In this document: one piece after another, positions 11,001 to 19,072 of the stretch
Numbering within the stretch: position 1 is the stretch's first letter
Layout of the letters: each line of letters starts with the position of its first letter
NCBI GenBank assembly: GCA_963851385.1
Contig: CAWKPE010000033.1
Span: 62,001-126,000 of the forward strand
From: CAWEFA01 sp963851385
Lineage (GTDB): Bacteria; Bacteroidota; Bacteroidia; Bacteroidales; DTGW01
DNA: 64,000 nucleotides
Direction of reading: 5' to 3'
Notes under the pieces: model-generated
The model's database searches: none
What the model saw: the letters and a program-made list of their open reading frames with translations, nothing else
What the model was told of the DNA's origin: nothing
Position numbers and translations under genes: made by a program

Positions 11001-11462
11001 AGATGACTGGGCAATAAAAACTCCCGATGTTTTGCCTTGCAATGCCTGATCAATACGTTGAACTGGTGCAGCAGTAATATCTTTAGAATCAATTTTTGAG
11101 ATAGCCCCTGTTACAAGGCTCTTTTTTTGAACACCGTAGCCAACGACAATAATTTGATCTAAAGATTTAACTTCAGGGGCAAGATTAAAGTCAATTACAT
11201 CACTGGTACTAATTCCTTTTTCCTGGGAAATGTAACCCACATAAGTAACTACCAATATACCCCCTGTAGAAGGTACTGTAATTTTATAATTTCCATCTAC
11301 ATCAGTTACAGTAACCTTTGTAGTACCTTTCAATAAGACAGTCGCACCGGGAAGAGTAGTCCCGGTTTCATCAACTATTTTTCCTGTTATAGTTCTGTCC
11401 TGAGCATATGCCTGGGCAAGACCACACAAAAAAACAATTAGAAGCATAAATTTTTTTATCAT
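8094..11462 (-). CDS. SusC/RagA-family TonB-dependent outer-membrane transporter
   Basis: This 1122-residue protein has a signal peptide (about 1-20, ending AYAQ) and a carboxypeptidase-regulatory-like beta-sandwich (residues 22-105, starting RTITGKIVDETGTTLPGA). It then has the characteristic VVGYGVQKKSLVTGAIS plug start, a plug domain with PLYIVDGIKT and TEVLKDAASCAIYGTEGGNGVIII, and a long beta-barrel ending in phenylalanine (VGVNVTF). It works with the SusD-like protein next to it and with TonB-ExbBD to import glycan fragments. No N-terminal anti-sigma-interacting (STN) domain is present, so control by an adjacent ECF sigma/anti-sigma pair is unlikely. A well-formed promoter lies about 60 bp upstream. 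Confidence 0.95.
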   Translation of the reverse strand: MIKKFMLLIVFLCGLAQAYAQDRTITGKIVDETGTTLPGATVLLKGTTKVTVTDVDGNYKITVPSTGGILVVTYVGYISQEKGISTSDVIDFNLAPEVKSLDQIIVVGYGVQKKSLVTGAISKIDSKDITAAPVQRIDQALQGKTSGVFIAQSSGSPGSSMSIKIRGNSSNFNNSPLYIVDGIKTSSIDYLSPSDIESTEVLKDAASCAIYGTEGGNGVIIITTKKGTKGTSEINYTYNHGWQVVGHTAKVMSSQEYLEYLKEAYEYEHLRNAKDSAANMNHYQNFTSDWATNSEQPISNTNWQDQIFQTAPVDEHHISFSSGNDKGTFMLSASYLNQDGIVGGPKSNYTRYTFLFNGEQKMKDWLSVGSNVAYTKSKRNILNESNEFGGIVTNAIFFDPTAPVHYGTDTLSLPLFARGNPQIINSLIKNDNGEYYGLSPNTAGEAANPLAQIQNTHAYETIDKILGDVHADINFAKGLKFTSRLSMDYSLVYDDIFRPLYYYNGQNQSTNDTGATIQNRYVKNYKYGFENFLTIDKTFGDHSFVAVLGMSYDNYSPQYIDGTGNLVPENSAQYAYLYNTNNLPGWPYSLTGGLGTGVDPFSNASNPPNGQEVGNIQQSYFGRVNYNYKERYLIEGTLRRDGSSLFGPNNHFGMFPSFSLGWNLSNEDFFKDALSKVSSAKLRFSWGENGSDQALLQQPFAYSSVMVGGANYTDRDGVNQPGNVPQNPGNASLKWETSKQIDGGLDLAVLNNKLTLTVDYFNKKTMDQLVQNAKVPYYLGYYSIPWANQGEVQNKGWEFNIGYKQMEGAFKYSVTFNATYLQNKVISFGDSGLSTSGAKAGVGDFITHYTAGQPAWFFFGYDAVGIFQTQQEVDDYNVCAIGKNVLKDNNGKVIINPTDDQIAAAQTANPGVTVKRQLIQPKAVPGDIKYADVNGDGQITNKDEGNIGDPWPAWTYGLNLYCEYKGFDMTVFFQGVQGNKIFYVITRNDHPEYNKPEYYYTQRWHGEGTSNTMPRATIDESTIGGTNYYYSNFDVFSGNYIRLKNITLGYTLPVNLTKKIGISKFRVYFTGINLLTFTKYPGADPEVGQDVNSTTSNNQSYGVDRGMYPSSKSYNVGVNVTF

Positions 11463-11519
11463 AAGCGAGTAGTTTAATGGTTAAGTAAAGCTGTTGTTGT
11501 TTAGTTAAAAATATGCATC

Positions 11520-11550
11520 CAAATATATAAAAGAAGTTTTATAAAACAAT
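11520..11550 (-). promoter_or_regulatory. Bacteroidota-type promoter for susC-susD
   Basis: On the minus strand, ATTG (11547-11550) is followed after 19 bp by TATATTTG (11520-11527). This fits the -33/-7 pattern and implies a leader of roughly 50 nt. The rest of the 343-bp gap up to 11805 shows nothing else recognisable. Confidence 0.65.
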
Positions 11551-11805
11551 TTCAACAAAGCAAAAACTAATACATACAATGATTTGCAATGTATCAATTT
11601 TTAATCAATATTAAGCATAATAAGGTAAATGTTTTTGTAACACTTTGCTTTAAAAAAAGTGCATTAAAAATTTAATAATAAAAGGCTAATTTACACTTTT
11701 GCAACTCTCAAAATATCCGCTCCTATACCTGCATCATAATCTTTGATAACTATGCGTAAATCTCTTTACATACTAATATTAAGAACATTCCCAATCCATA
11801 TGACT

Positions 11806-13125
11806 TTAAGCAAGTATAGGAATAATTTTGGGTTCTTCTAAAAGCAGTGATGGGGCCTTTTTCCTTATGTCTGCAATAGCCTTTTTTATTTGTATCATTG
11901 TACAAGGCATTGTTGCAACTGAAAATACTGCCCTTTCCTTGTTGTGTCTGTTGTGGCTAACCGTGTTTATATTAATTTTATTTTCACCGATAGCAGTGGT
12001 TACTAAACCTGTAATACCAGGATAATCCTCAGTAGTAAATGTAATATTATATGGAAATTCAAAATTGTCGGAACTCAAAATTTCGAGATCCGTAACATCA
12101 GTAATATTCTTAACTCGTCCATTGTACTTTGCAGTAAATACAATGTCAGCAACTATCGAACTGGCAGTTTCCAAACTTCCTGCACCTTTTCCAATAAAAA
12201 AGTGCTTACCTGAATATTTATTTAACAATTCAACACAATTAGTAGCTCCACTGACTTTGGACAAGAAGTTTTCATACTTTACCATCATTGGTTTCACAGA
12301 CGCAAATACTTTGTTGCCAATTTTTCGGGCATAACAAATAAGTTTGATGGTACAGCCCATCTCATTCGCGAAATCTAAATCTTCTTTTTCTACTTTTTGT
12401 ATACCTTCCATTAAAAGTTTTTTATAATCAATATCTGCACCATAAGCGAGTTTAATTAAAATAGCAAGTTTGTGCCCGGCATCGCCCCCACTAATATCAA
12501 GAGTTGGATCCGCTTCTGCATAGCCAGCTTTTTGAGCCATTTTTAAAGCTGTAGAAAAGTTTATACCTTCTTCCTGCATCTTGGATAAAATATAATTGCT
12601 GGTACCATTCAAAATTCCGGAAATTTCTATTACCTGATCGCCGGTGAAATTTTCTCTTATTGCCTTTATTATAGGAATAGCGCCACAAACACTTGCTTCA
12701 TATCCAAGGCAAACATGATTTTCTTTTGCAGTTTGGAAAATAAGCTTGCCCTTTTCAGCCAAAATAGCTTTGTTCGCTGTTATAACATGTTTGCCTGCTT
12801 TTAATGAATTAAGAATAATATTGAGCACATAATCACTGGTTCCTCCAATAGTCTCAACTATTACTTGTATTTTTTTATCATTAATTATGTCGCTTATATA
12901 CTTAGTTGCTTCCTCTTTTGACAAATCGTTTCCATTTCCACAAAATAATTCCAAAGGAAGGTTATATGACTGGGCGTTTTTCTTTGGAAAAAGATCAACA
13001 ATCTTTATTAATTCTAAATTATGATGAGACTTTTCATTAATTTCTGATTTCAAATCCAATAAAATTTTGGCAACACCGCTTCCCACGGTTCCACAACCCA
13101 GAATTGCAATATTGAAATTTTCCAT
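11806..13125 (-). CDS. hom: Homoserine dehydrogenase
   Basis: This 439-residue monofunctional enzyme reduces aspartate-4-semialdehyde to homoserine with NAD(P)H, at the branch to threonine and methionine. The N-terminal Rossmann motif GCGTVGSG lies at residues 10-17. The catalytic region contains TANKAILAEKG and the GGTSDYVL and GILNGTSNYILSKM signatures, with YAEADPTLDISGGDAGHK typical of the family. Residues about 353-430 form an ACT domain (TTEDYPGITGLVTTAIGEN), suggesting allosteric feedback control. There is no aspartokinase domain. It is downstream of fabD on the same strand but separated by a terminator and about 300 bp, so it is probably transcribed alone. Confidence 0.95.
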   Translation of the reverse strand: MENFNIAILGCGTVGSGVAKILLDLKSEINEKSHHNLELIKIVDLFPKKNAQSYNLPLELFCGNGNDLSKEEATKYISDIINDKKIQVIVETIGGTSDYVLNIILNSLKAGKHVITANKAILAEKGKLIFQTAKENHVCLGYEASVCGAIPIIKAIRENFTGDQVIEISGILNGTSNYILSKMQEEGINFSTALKMAQKAGYAEADPTLDISGGDAGHKLAILIKLAYGADIDYKKLLMEGIQKVEKEDLDFANEMGCTIKLICYARKIGNKVFASVKPMMVKYENFLSKVSGATNCVELLNKYSGKHFFIGKGAGSLETASSIVADIVFTAKYNGRVKNITDVTDLEILSSDNFEFPYNITFTTEDYPGITGLVTTAIGENKININTVSHNRHNKERAVFSVATMPCTMIQIKKAIADIRKKAPSLLLEEPKIIPILA

Positions 13126-13390
13126 AATTAATAATTATTCATTAAATTCCATTTTTAGGAAACCTCTAAAATCTAACTTTTATTAACCGATACAGGATCA
13201 TGATACAAGATAAATCCCGATATCACTGCATACTGTATCTTGAATCCTGCATCTTTCATATCTGAAATTAAATTTTTAGAGACGCCTATAATAATTAATC
13301 AAAAATAATATAATCCTGTAAATTACTGAAAATTGAAACAATTTAAAAAAGCTAAGAAATGAGAATATCTATTCTTTGACCTTAAATTAA

Positions 13391-13415
13391 AAAAAGGGAC
13401 TTTGTTAGTCCCTTT
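13391..13415 (-). terminator. Rho-independent terminator of fabD
   Basis: AAAGGGACT (13393-13401) pairs perfectly with AGTCCCTTT (13407-13415) and an A run lies on the left, giving a U tail in the leftward transcript. It lies 9 bp after the fabD stop. The gap from 13126 to here shows no other feature. Confidence 0.85.
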
Positions 13416-13423
13416 CTCTTCTT

Positions 13424-14299
13424 TTATGCGCTTGCTGTTACAGCATCTTTATTTATTTTTTTTATTAACGCCTGAAGAACTTTTCCGGGACCAACTTCAG
13501 TAAATTCTGTGGCACCATCTGTTATCATAGCCTTAATGGTTTGTGTCCATCGAACTGGCGCTGTGAGTTGCAAAATAAGATTTTGCTTTATTATTTCCGG
13601 ATCAAAAACCGCTTTAGCATTTACATTCTGATAAATTGGGCACATAGGTTGAGAAAATCTAGTGTTGCTTATAGCTTCAGCAAGTTCTTTGCGTGCAGGT
13701 TCCATTAGTGGTGAATGGAATGCCCCACCAACAGGTAACTTTAAAGCTCTTTTAGCACCTTTAGCTGTTAATGCTGCAATTGCACTATCAATACCAGCAA
13801 CAGAACCTGAAATTACAAGCTGTCCCGGGCTATTATAATTGGCCGGTACTACAATTTCAGATATTGTTTTGCACACTTCTTCAACAACATTGTCATCTAA
13901 ACCCAGTATAGCAGCCATTGTAGAAGGTTCGGCTTCGCATGCTTTCTGCATCGCTAATGCTCTTTTCGATACAAGCATTAAACCGTCTTCAAAAGTTAAC
14001 GCGTTATTTGCAACCAAAGCAGAGAATTCTCCAAGAGAATGACCTGCAACCATATCCGGTTTAAAACTTTCACTTAAAGTTTTGGCTAAAATTACTGAGT
14101 GTAAGAATATAGCTGGCTGAGTTACTTTTGTTTGTTTTAAATCTTCATCCGTTCCTGAAAACATGAGATCAGTAATACGAAAGCCCAAAATGATATTAGC
14201 TTTTTCAAATAATTCTTTTGCTAATGAGGAATTATCGTACAAATCTTTTCCCATGCCTACAAACTGCGCCCCTTGTCCGGGAAATACATATGCTCTCAT
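13424..14299 (-). CDS. fabD: Malonyl-CoA:ACP transacylase
   Basis: This 291-residue cytoplasmic enzyme loads malonyl groups onto acyl carrier protein for fatty-acid synthesis. Visible signatures are FPGQGAQ near residue 6, the nucleophile elbow GHSLGEF (Ser88), the arginine-containing SKRALAMQ segment, the FHSPLM motif (His195) and the C-terminal GPGKVLQ. Length and motif order are normal for the family. It is a single-gene unit bounded by its own terminator and divergent from the symporter gene. Confidence 0.96.
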   Translation of the reverse strand: MRAYVFPGQGAQFVGMGKDLYDNSSLAKELFEKANIILGFRITDLMFSGTDEDLKQTKVTQPAIFLHSVILAKTLSESFKPDMVAGHSLGEFSALVANNALTFEDGLMLVSKRALAMQKACEAEPSTMAAILGLDDNVVEEVCKTISEIVVPANYNSPGQLVISGSVAGIDSAIAALTAKGAKRALKLPVGGAFHSPLMEPARKELAEAISNTRFSQPMCPIYQNVNAKAVFDPEIIKQNLILQLTAPVRWTQTIKAMITDGATEFTEVGPGKVLQALIKKINKDAVTASA

Positions 14300-14470
14300 T
14301 TTTTTAATTTTGTTTCCGGCAAAAATAATGAGAATTCTTTAATAACCAATAATTGCCAAATTCACAATATATGTCTTAAATTTTCAATTTCTTTTACCTT
14401 CATTTTCAAGCATGTAAAAAAATCGTCAATTAATTTTTGACATTAAATCAAAATTAATGAATAAGAAATC

Positions 14471-14500
14471 TTTGATATTTTTCTCTAATTAATATATTTG
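14471..14500 (+). promoter_or_regulatory. Promoter for the sodium/solute symporter gene
   Basis: TTTG (14471-14474) is followed after 18 bp by TATATTTG (14493-14500), about 40 bp before the ATG at 14540. This is close to the Bacteroidota consensus. Confidence 0.7.
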
Positions 14501-14539
14501 TTATCCATAAATAAAATAAGGTAACTAAAAATATAAAAG

Positions 14540-16273
14540 ATGGAAATTTTCAAATTAGAATGGATTGATTATGCAGTAATGTCGGTCTATTTTCTTTTTG
14601 TTTTAGGCATTGGCTGGGCACTTAAGCGCTATATGAAAGATGCAAATGCTTTTCTTGAGGCCGGAAGATCAATGCCTGCATGGGTAGCAGGATTGGCTTT
14701 CATTTCAACTAATCTTGGTGCTTTGGAAGTAATGGGAATGACAGGTTCAGGAGTTAAATATGGAATGCTAACTGCACATTTTTATTGGGTGGGTGCTATT
14801 CCGGCTATGGTGTTCTTAGCCCTTTTTATGATGCCGTTTTATTATGGTTCAAAAGCCCGATCTGTTCCTGAATATTTAAAATTACGTTATGATGAAAAAA
14901 CAAGAGCTCTGAATGCAATTCTCTTTGCTATTATGACAGTTCTGGCTTCTGGGATTTCAATGTACGCTTTGGCAATTTTAATGGAAAAGGTTTTAGGATG
15001 GAATTTTAATGTCAGTATCATATTATCAGCTGCAATTGTACTTGGATATACATATCTGGGAGGACTTTCATCTGCTATTTATAATGAAGTACTTCAATTT
15101 TTTATAATAGTCTTTGGACTATTGCCTATTGTTTTTTTAAGTCTTAAAGATGTCGGTGGCTGGATTGGACTTAAAGAACATTTAGCTCATATTATCCCCA
15201 ACATACCTAATAAACATTTTGCTTCCGACACATGGACTTCTACTTGGAAATATACGGGCAATGCGTCCTCAAATCCAATGGGTGTTGCATGGTATGGGAT
15301 TTTTGCAGGACTCGGATTTGTTCTTTCTTTCGGTTACTGGTGCACAAATTTTCTTATTGTTCAAAGAGCAATGGCAGCAGAATCAAAAATAGCTGCAAGA
15401 AATACTCCATTAATTGGGGCACTGCCTAAAATGTTCATACCATTTTTAATTATTGTACCAGGCGTTATAGCTATGGTGCTTCTTAATACTCCTGGTAAAA
15501 ATTTCATTCTTCCGGTTGAAAATGGACAAGTCCAATACAATTATACTATTATTATGTTATTAAAGCAGTATTTGCCTGCCGGTGTCTTAGGATTAGGCAT
15601 TACTGCTCTATTAGCTTCATTCATGTCGGGAATGGCAGGTAATGTTTCAGCATTTAATACAGTATGGACTTATGATATTTACCAAAGCTATTTTCGAAAG
15701 CCGACAGGAAATCAGGTGGCAGATGACAAACATTACTTAAGTGTTGGAAAGATTACTACAATTTTTGGAGTGATAGCCAGTATTGGAGCTGCTTATATTG
15801 CATCACATTTTGACAATATAATGGACTTTTTACAAACTATTTTTTCCATGATAAACGCTCCGTTATTTGCTGTTATATTTCTTGGTATGTTTTGGAAAAG
15901 GACAACCGGACATGCAGCATTTATCGGTTTGTTTTCGGGTTTCTTAATAGCCCTATTGCATCACGGATTAACTGCACCTGTCAATGCGTCTAATATTTTT
16001 GCCGGAGGCTGGATTTATAAGCTTCACACATATCCGGTTGAAATGGCACAAAACTTTTGGACTGCAATTTATGCTTTCTGTACAAGTGCTTCACTTACAA
16101 TTTTATTGACTTTGTTTACTAAGCAGAAAATGACTGATGACAAATTAGTCGGATTGGTATATCAACTTACGCCAAAAACTACCGACGACAATGTTTCCTG
16201 GTACAAACGTTCAACAACATTAGCAATTATCGTCCTTGTGCTAGCGTCAATTTTAACAATTTTATTCTGGTAA
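14540..16273 (+). CDS. Sodium/solute symporter (SSS/SGLT family), likely sugar uptake
   Basis: This 577-residue protein has about 14 predicted membrane helices. It shows SSS-family features: the LEAGRSMPAWVAGLAFISTNLGALEVMGMTG region (cut here for length: key segments are AGRSMPAW and STNLGALE), ARSVPEYLKLRYD, FGYWCTNFLIVQRAMAA, and a C-terminal half resembling SGLT-type sugar carriers. It would take up a sugar or similar solute together with Na+ across the inner membrane. It is followed after 15 bp by a small membrane protein and faces a Nudix-type regulator whose known relatives include the arabinose regulator AraR. Pentose or galactose uptake is therefore a reasonable guess, but substrate specificity cannot be read directly. 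Confidence 0.88.
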   Translation: MEIFKLEWIDYAVMSVYFLFVLGIGWALKRYMKDANAFLEAGRSMPAWVAGLAFISTNLGALEVMGMTGSGVKYGMLTAHFYWVGAIPAMVFLALFMMPFYYGSKARSVPEYLKLRYDEKTRALNAILFAIMTVLASGISMYALAILMEKVLGWNFNVSIILSAAIVLGYTYLGGLSSAIYNEVLQFFIIVFGLLPIVFLSLKDVGGWIGLKEHLAHIIPNIPNKHFASDTWTSTWKYTGNASSNPMGVAWYGIFAGLGFVLSFGYWCTNFLIVQRAMAAESKIAARNTPLIGALPKMFIPFLIIVPGVIAMVLLNTPGKNFILPVENGQVQYNYTIIMLLKQYLPAGVLGLGITALLASFMSGMAGNVSAFNTVWTYDIYQSYFRKPTGNQVADDKHYLSVGKITTIFGVIASIGAAYIASHFDNIMDFLQTIFSMINAPLFAVIFLGMFWKRTTGHAAFIGLFSGFLIALLHHGLTAPVNASNIFAGGWIYKLHTYPVEMAQNFWTAIYAFCTSASLTILLTLFTKQKMTDDKLVGLVYQLTPKTTDDNVSWYKRSTTLAIIVLVLASILTILFW

Positions 16274-16288
16274 TAAAAAATATTAATT

Positions 16289-16492
16289 ATGGGTATAGAT
16301 GTAAAACTTCCTATAGGGCTGATGTTTTCAATATTAGGATTATTGCTTACAATTTATGGCCTTTTCACAAAATCGAATATCGCGCTATATCAAAAATCCT
16401 TCGGAATAAATGTCAATCTTTGGTCAGGGATTATAATGCTGATTTTTGGAATAGTATTGCTTCTTTTTGTTAAAAGGAAAAATACACAATGA
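16289..16492 (+). CDS. Small two-helix membrane protein, unknown function
   Basis: This 67-residue protein has two hydrophobic segments (about residues 7-26 and 44-62) joined by a short polar loop, ending in KRKNTQ. It begins 15 bp after the symporter stop and ends 6 bp before the convergent regulator gene, so it is almost certainly in the symporter operon. Small membrane partners occur beside some SSS carriers. A helper or stability role is only inference. Confidence 0.65.
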   Translation: MGIDVKLPIGLMFSILGLLLTIYGLFTKSNIALYQKSFGINVNLWSGIIMLIFGIVLLLFVKRKNTQ

Positions 16493-16498
16493 TTCGAT

Positions 16499-17191
16499 TT
16501 AAATCTCAAAACTTAATCCTAAACTTGTCAATTGTTCGTATCGTTCTTTATTGAAACGATAAAGAAAAGCTCCTTTTTTCGAGTTTTCTTTATCCTTTTC
16601 ATTAAGTTTGTCAAGAAGGTTCATAGCTAATAATTTCTTGCGAAAATTTCTTTTGTCGAGTTTTTGCATCAAAATTGTTTCATACAAGCATTGTAATTGA
16701 GGAATTGAAAACTTTTCAGGCAGCAACTCGAACCCGATTGGTTGTGTGCGACATCTGCGGCGTAAACGATTCAATGCCATTCGGACCATATCATTGTGAT
16801 CAAACACTAAGTCAGGATGGCTTTCGGCCGGAAACCACTCAGCTCCATTATGCTTAACAATTTCGCGATCATAATCATTAATTTTTATCAATGCATAATA
16901 ATTAACAGAAATAACTCTATCAAGCGGGTCTCGGTTAGTATCTCCAAAAGTATATAATTGCTCAAGATAAACATTGTTAAGTCCGGTAAGCGAATAAAGA
17001 ATTCTCCTGGCTGATTCATCAAGACTTTCGTCCAAACTAACAAAACCTCCCATCAAGCTCCAATCGCCCTTTCTTGGCTCAACTCTTCTTTTTACCATCA
17101 GTAACTTTAATTGATCGTTTTCAAAACCAAAAACAATACAGTCTATTGCTAATAAGTGTTTCTGCGCGTCGTACGTTAGTTTTACTTCCAT
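16499..17191 (-). CDS. Nudix-domain transcriptional regulator (NrtR/AraR-like)
   Basis: This 230-residue protein has an N-terminal Nudix fold (about 10-150) and a C-terminal winged-helix domain (about 155-230, with FEIPQLQ-like and RNFRKKLL segments). The Nudix box is degenerate: after GGFVSLDESLDESA it reads RRILYSL, lacking the catalytic REUxEE glutamates. It is thus expected to sense a ligand rather than hydrolyse one. In Bacteroidota this architecture includes AraR-type regulators of arabinose genes and NAD-related NrtR. The convergent symporter operon fits a sugar regulon. The first in-frame ATG gives the expected N-terminus for the family. Confidence 0.85.
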   Translation of the reverse strand: MEVKLTYDAQKHLLAIDCIVFGFENDQLKLLMVKRRVEPRKGDWSLMGGFVSLDESLDESARRILYSLTGLNNVYLEQLYTFGDTNRDPLDRVISVNYYALIKINDYDREIVKHNGAEWFPAESHPDLVFDHNDMVRMALNRLRRRCRTQPIGFELLPEKFSIPQLQCLYETILMQKLDKRNFRKKLLAMNLLDKLNEKDKENSKKGAFLYRFNKERYEQLTSLGLSFEI

Positions 17192-17433
17192 AGTTTCAAT
17201 AATGTCTTGTCAGAAAATGACTAAAGGTAAACGTAAGTAAAAAATTTATCAAAGAGAATAAAATTTTATAAAAGAATCAAACAGATTTTTCATTAAAATT
17301 ATAATGGATTGTATTTTGCATTTATTAAAAATGTTGAACTTTTACCATTCTACGTTGTTTTCAATACAAAACTATAAACAAGGCAAATAAGAGCATTTAT
17401 AATGAAATCAATTATAATAGCAAGTTTTTATAT

Positions 17434-18363
17434 ATGAAAATACAAACAAAAATAATTCTTCTAAGTTCACTTTTTATTAATATTGTAACATGCTCACAAA
17501 ATAATACAATGAAATTATATCCGTTAACGCCCGAAGAAGAAAATGTGATAATTCAAAAAGGCACTGAATTACCTTTCACAGGTAAATATGATAATTTTTA
17601 TGGTAAAGGAACATATATCTGCAAACATTGCCATGCAGCTTTATACAAATCAGAAAGTAAATTTGACGGACATTGCGGATGGCCAAGTTTTGACGATGAA
17701 ATACCAGGAGCAGTAAAGCGCGTACCTGATCCTGATGGAGAACGGACTGAAATAATTTGTGCCAATTGCGGAGCACATTTAGGCCATGTTTTCAAAGGAG
17801 AAGGTTTTACTCCAAAAAATACTCGTCATTGTGTAAATTCCATTTCTCTTGTTTTTGTGCCTGATAACCCAAAAACTCAGCAAACAGAAAAAGCAATTTA
17901 TGCCGGTGGATGTTTTTGGGGAGTTGAATATTATATGCAAAAAGCAAAAGGTGTACTATCAACCGAGGTTGGATATATTGGCGGATATACAAAGAATCCT
18001 ACATACAAAGAAGTTTGTTCACATACAACCGGTTACGCGGAAGCTGTTGAAGTGACTTACGATCCTACTAAAACTTCATATGAAGAAATAACAAAGTTAT
18101 TTTTTGAAATTCATGATCCAACACAAGTTGATCGTCAAGGCCCAGATGTTGGTGATCAATACAGATCAGAAATATTTTATTTTAACGACGAACAAAAAGC
18201 TATAGCAGAAAAACTCATTAAAATATTAAAGGATAAAGGTTTTAAAGTAGCAACCAGGCTTGAAAAAGCAGGTATGTTTTATAAAGCAGAAGATTATCAT
18301 CAGCACTATTATGAGAATAACGGTGAATCTCCATATTGCCACAGGTATATAAAAAGATTTTAA
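17434..18363 (+). CDS. msrBA: Bifunctional peptide methionine sulfoxide reductase (MsrB-MsrA fusion), exported
   Basis: This 309-residue protein repairs oxidised methionine. Residues about 27-145 are MsrB: zinc-binding CKHC (63, 66) and CANC (109, 112) pairs, and catalytic Cys133 in RHCVN. Residues about 152-309 are MsrA: catalytic Cys160 in GGCFWGVEYY and the conserved EIHDPTQ and YRSEIFY motifs. The N-terminus is a signal sequence ending INIVTC, a plausible lipobox with Cys20, so the enzyme probably sits in the cell envelope and protects periplasmic proteins. The order MsrB then MsrA is the reverse of the more widely known MsrA-MsrB fusions. It converges with the response-regulator gene, stop to stop with no gap. 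Confidence 0.93.
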   Translation: MKIQTKIILLSSLFINIVTCSQNNTMKLYPLTPEEENVIIQKGTELPFTGKYDNFYGKGTYICKHCHAALYKSESKFDGHCGWPSFDDEIPGAVKRVPDPDGERTEIICANCGAHLGHVFKGEGFTPKNTRHCVNSISLVFVPDNPKTQQTEKAIYAGGCFWGVEYYMQKAKGVLSTEVGYIGGYTKNPTYKEVCSHTTGYAEAVEVTYDPTKTSYEEITKLFFEIHDPTQVDRQGPDVGDQYRSEIFYFNDEQKAIAEKLIKILKDKGFKVATRLEKAGMFYKAEDYHQHYYENNGESPYCHRYIKRF

Positions 18364-19065
18364 TTATTTTTCACTTACTTCAAGAATAAATCCGGTGCGA
18401 TGAATATTTTGAATTGTCAAGGATGGATCATTTTTTAAAATTTTTCTGAGTTTTGTAATGTAAACATCCATACTGCGGCCCATAAAATAATCATCTTCTC
18501 CCCAAATCAGTTTTAATGCAAAGTCACGGCGTACTAGTTGATTTTTATTTATGCAAAGCAATCGAAGTACTTCAGCTTCCTTTCGTGTCAATTTGCGTGA
18601 AGTATTGTTGGTTTTTATAATTTGGTTTGTATAGTCATACACAAATTGTCCGATTTTGTATATTTCTTTTTCAACTACTGAATTGGAATTATTTCTTGTT
18701 CTGCGAAGAACTGCTTCAATTCTCAAAACCAATTCTTCCGTGCTGAAAGGTTTAGTGATGTAATCATCTGCACCTATTTTAAATCCGCGTATTCTATCTT
18801 CCTTCATCGATCTTGCAGTAACAAAAATAATAGGTACTTGAGCATTTTTATTTCTAATTTCTTCAGCCAATGTAAAGCCATCTTTTAAAGGAAGCATTAT
18901 ATCTATTAAACAAAGATCATAGTTTTTCAATGAAAATAAAGACAAAGCAGATACTCCATTTTCAGCCAGTTCAACTTCATACTCAGATTCACATAAAAAG
19001 TCTTTTATTACAAATCCCAGGTTTTTATCATCTTCTACTAATAATATGGAACCTTTCTGTTTCAT
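18364..19065 (-). CDS. OmpR/PhoB-family response regulator
   Basis: This 233-residue protein has a receiver domain (about 5-118) with the acidic pair at 12-13, phospho-acceptor Asp55 in LCLIDIMLP and the conserved lysine in YITKPFS. It is followed by a winged-helix DNA-binding domain (about 130-230) containing LTRKEAEVLRLLC and SMDVYITKLRKIL. Its start is 7 bp after the end of the sensor-kinase gene, which is broken, so the regulator may be orphaned in this genome. The reading frame itself is intact. The target genes are unknown. Confidence 0.93.
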   Translation of the reverse strand: MKQKGSILLVEDDKNLGFVIKDFLCESEYEVELAENGVSALSLFSLKNYDLCLIDIMLPLKDGFTLAEEIRNKNAQVPIIFVTARSMKEDRIRGFKIGADDYITKPFSTEELVLRIEAVLRRTRNNSNSVVEKEIYKIGQFVYDYTNQIIKTNNTSRKLTRKEAEVLRLLCINKNQLVRRDFALKLIWGEDDYFMGRSMDVYITKLRKILKNDPSLTIQNIHRTGFILEVSEK

Positions 19066-19072
19066 AATAACA

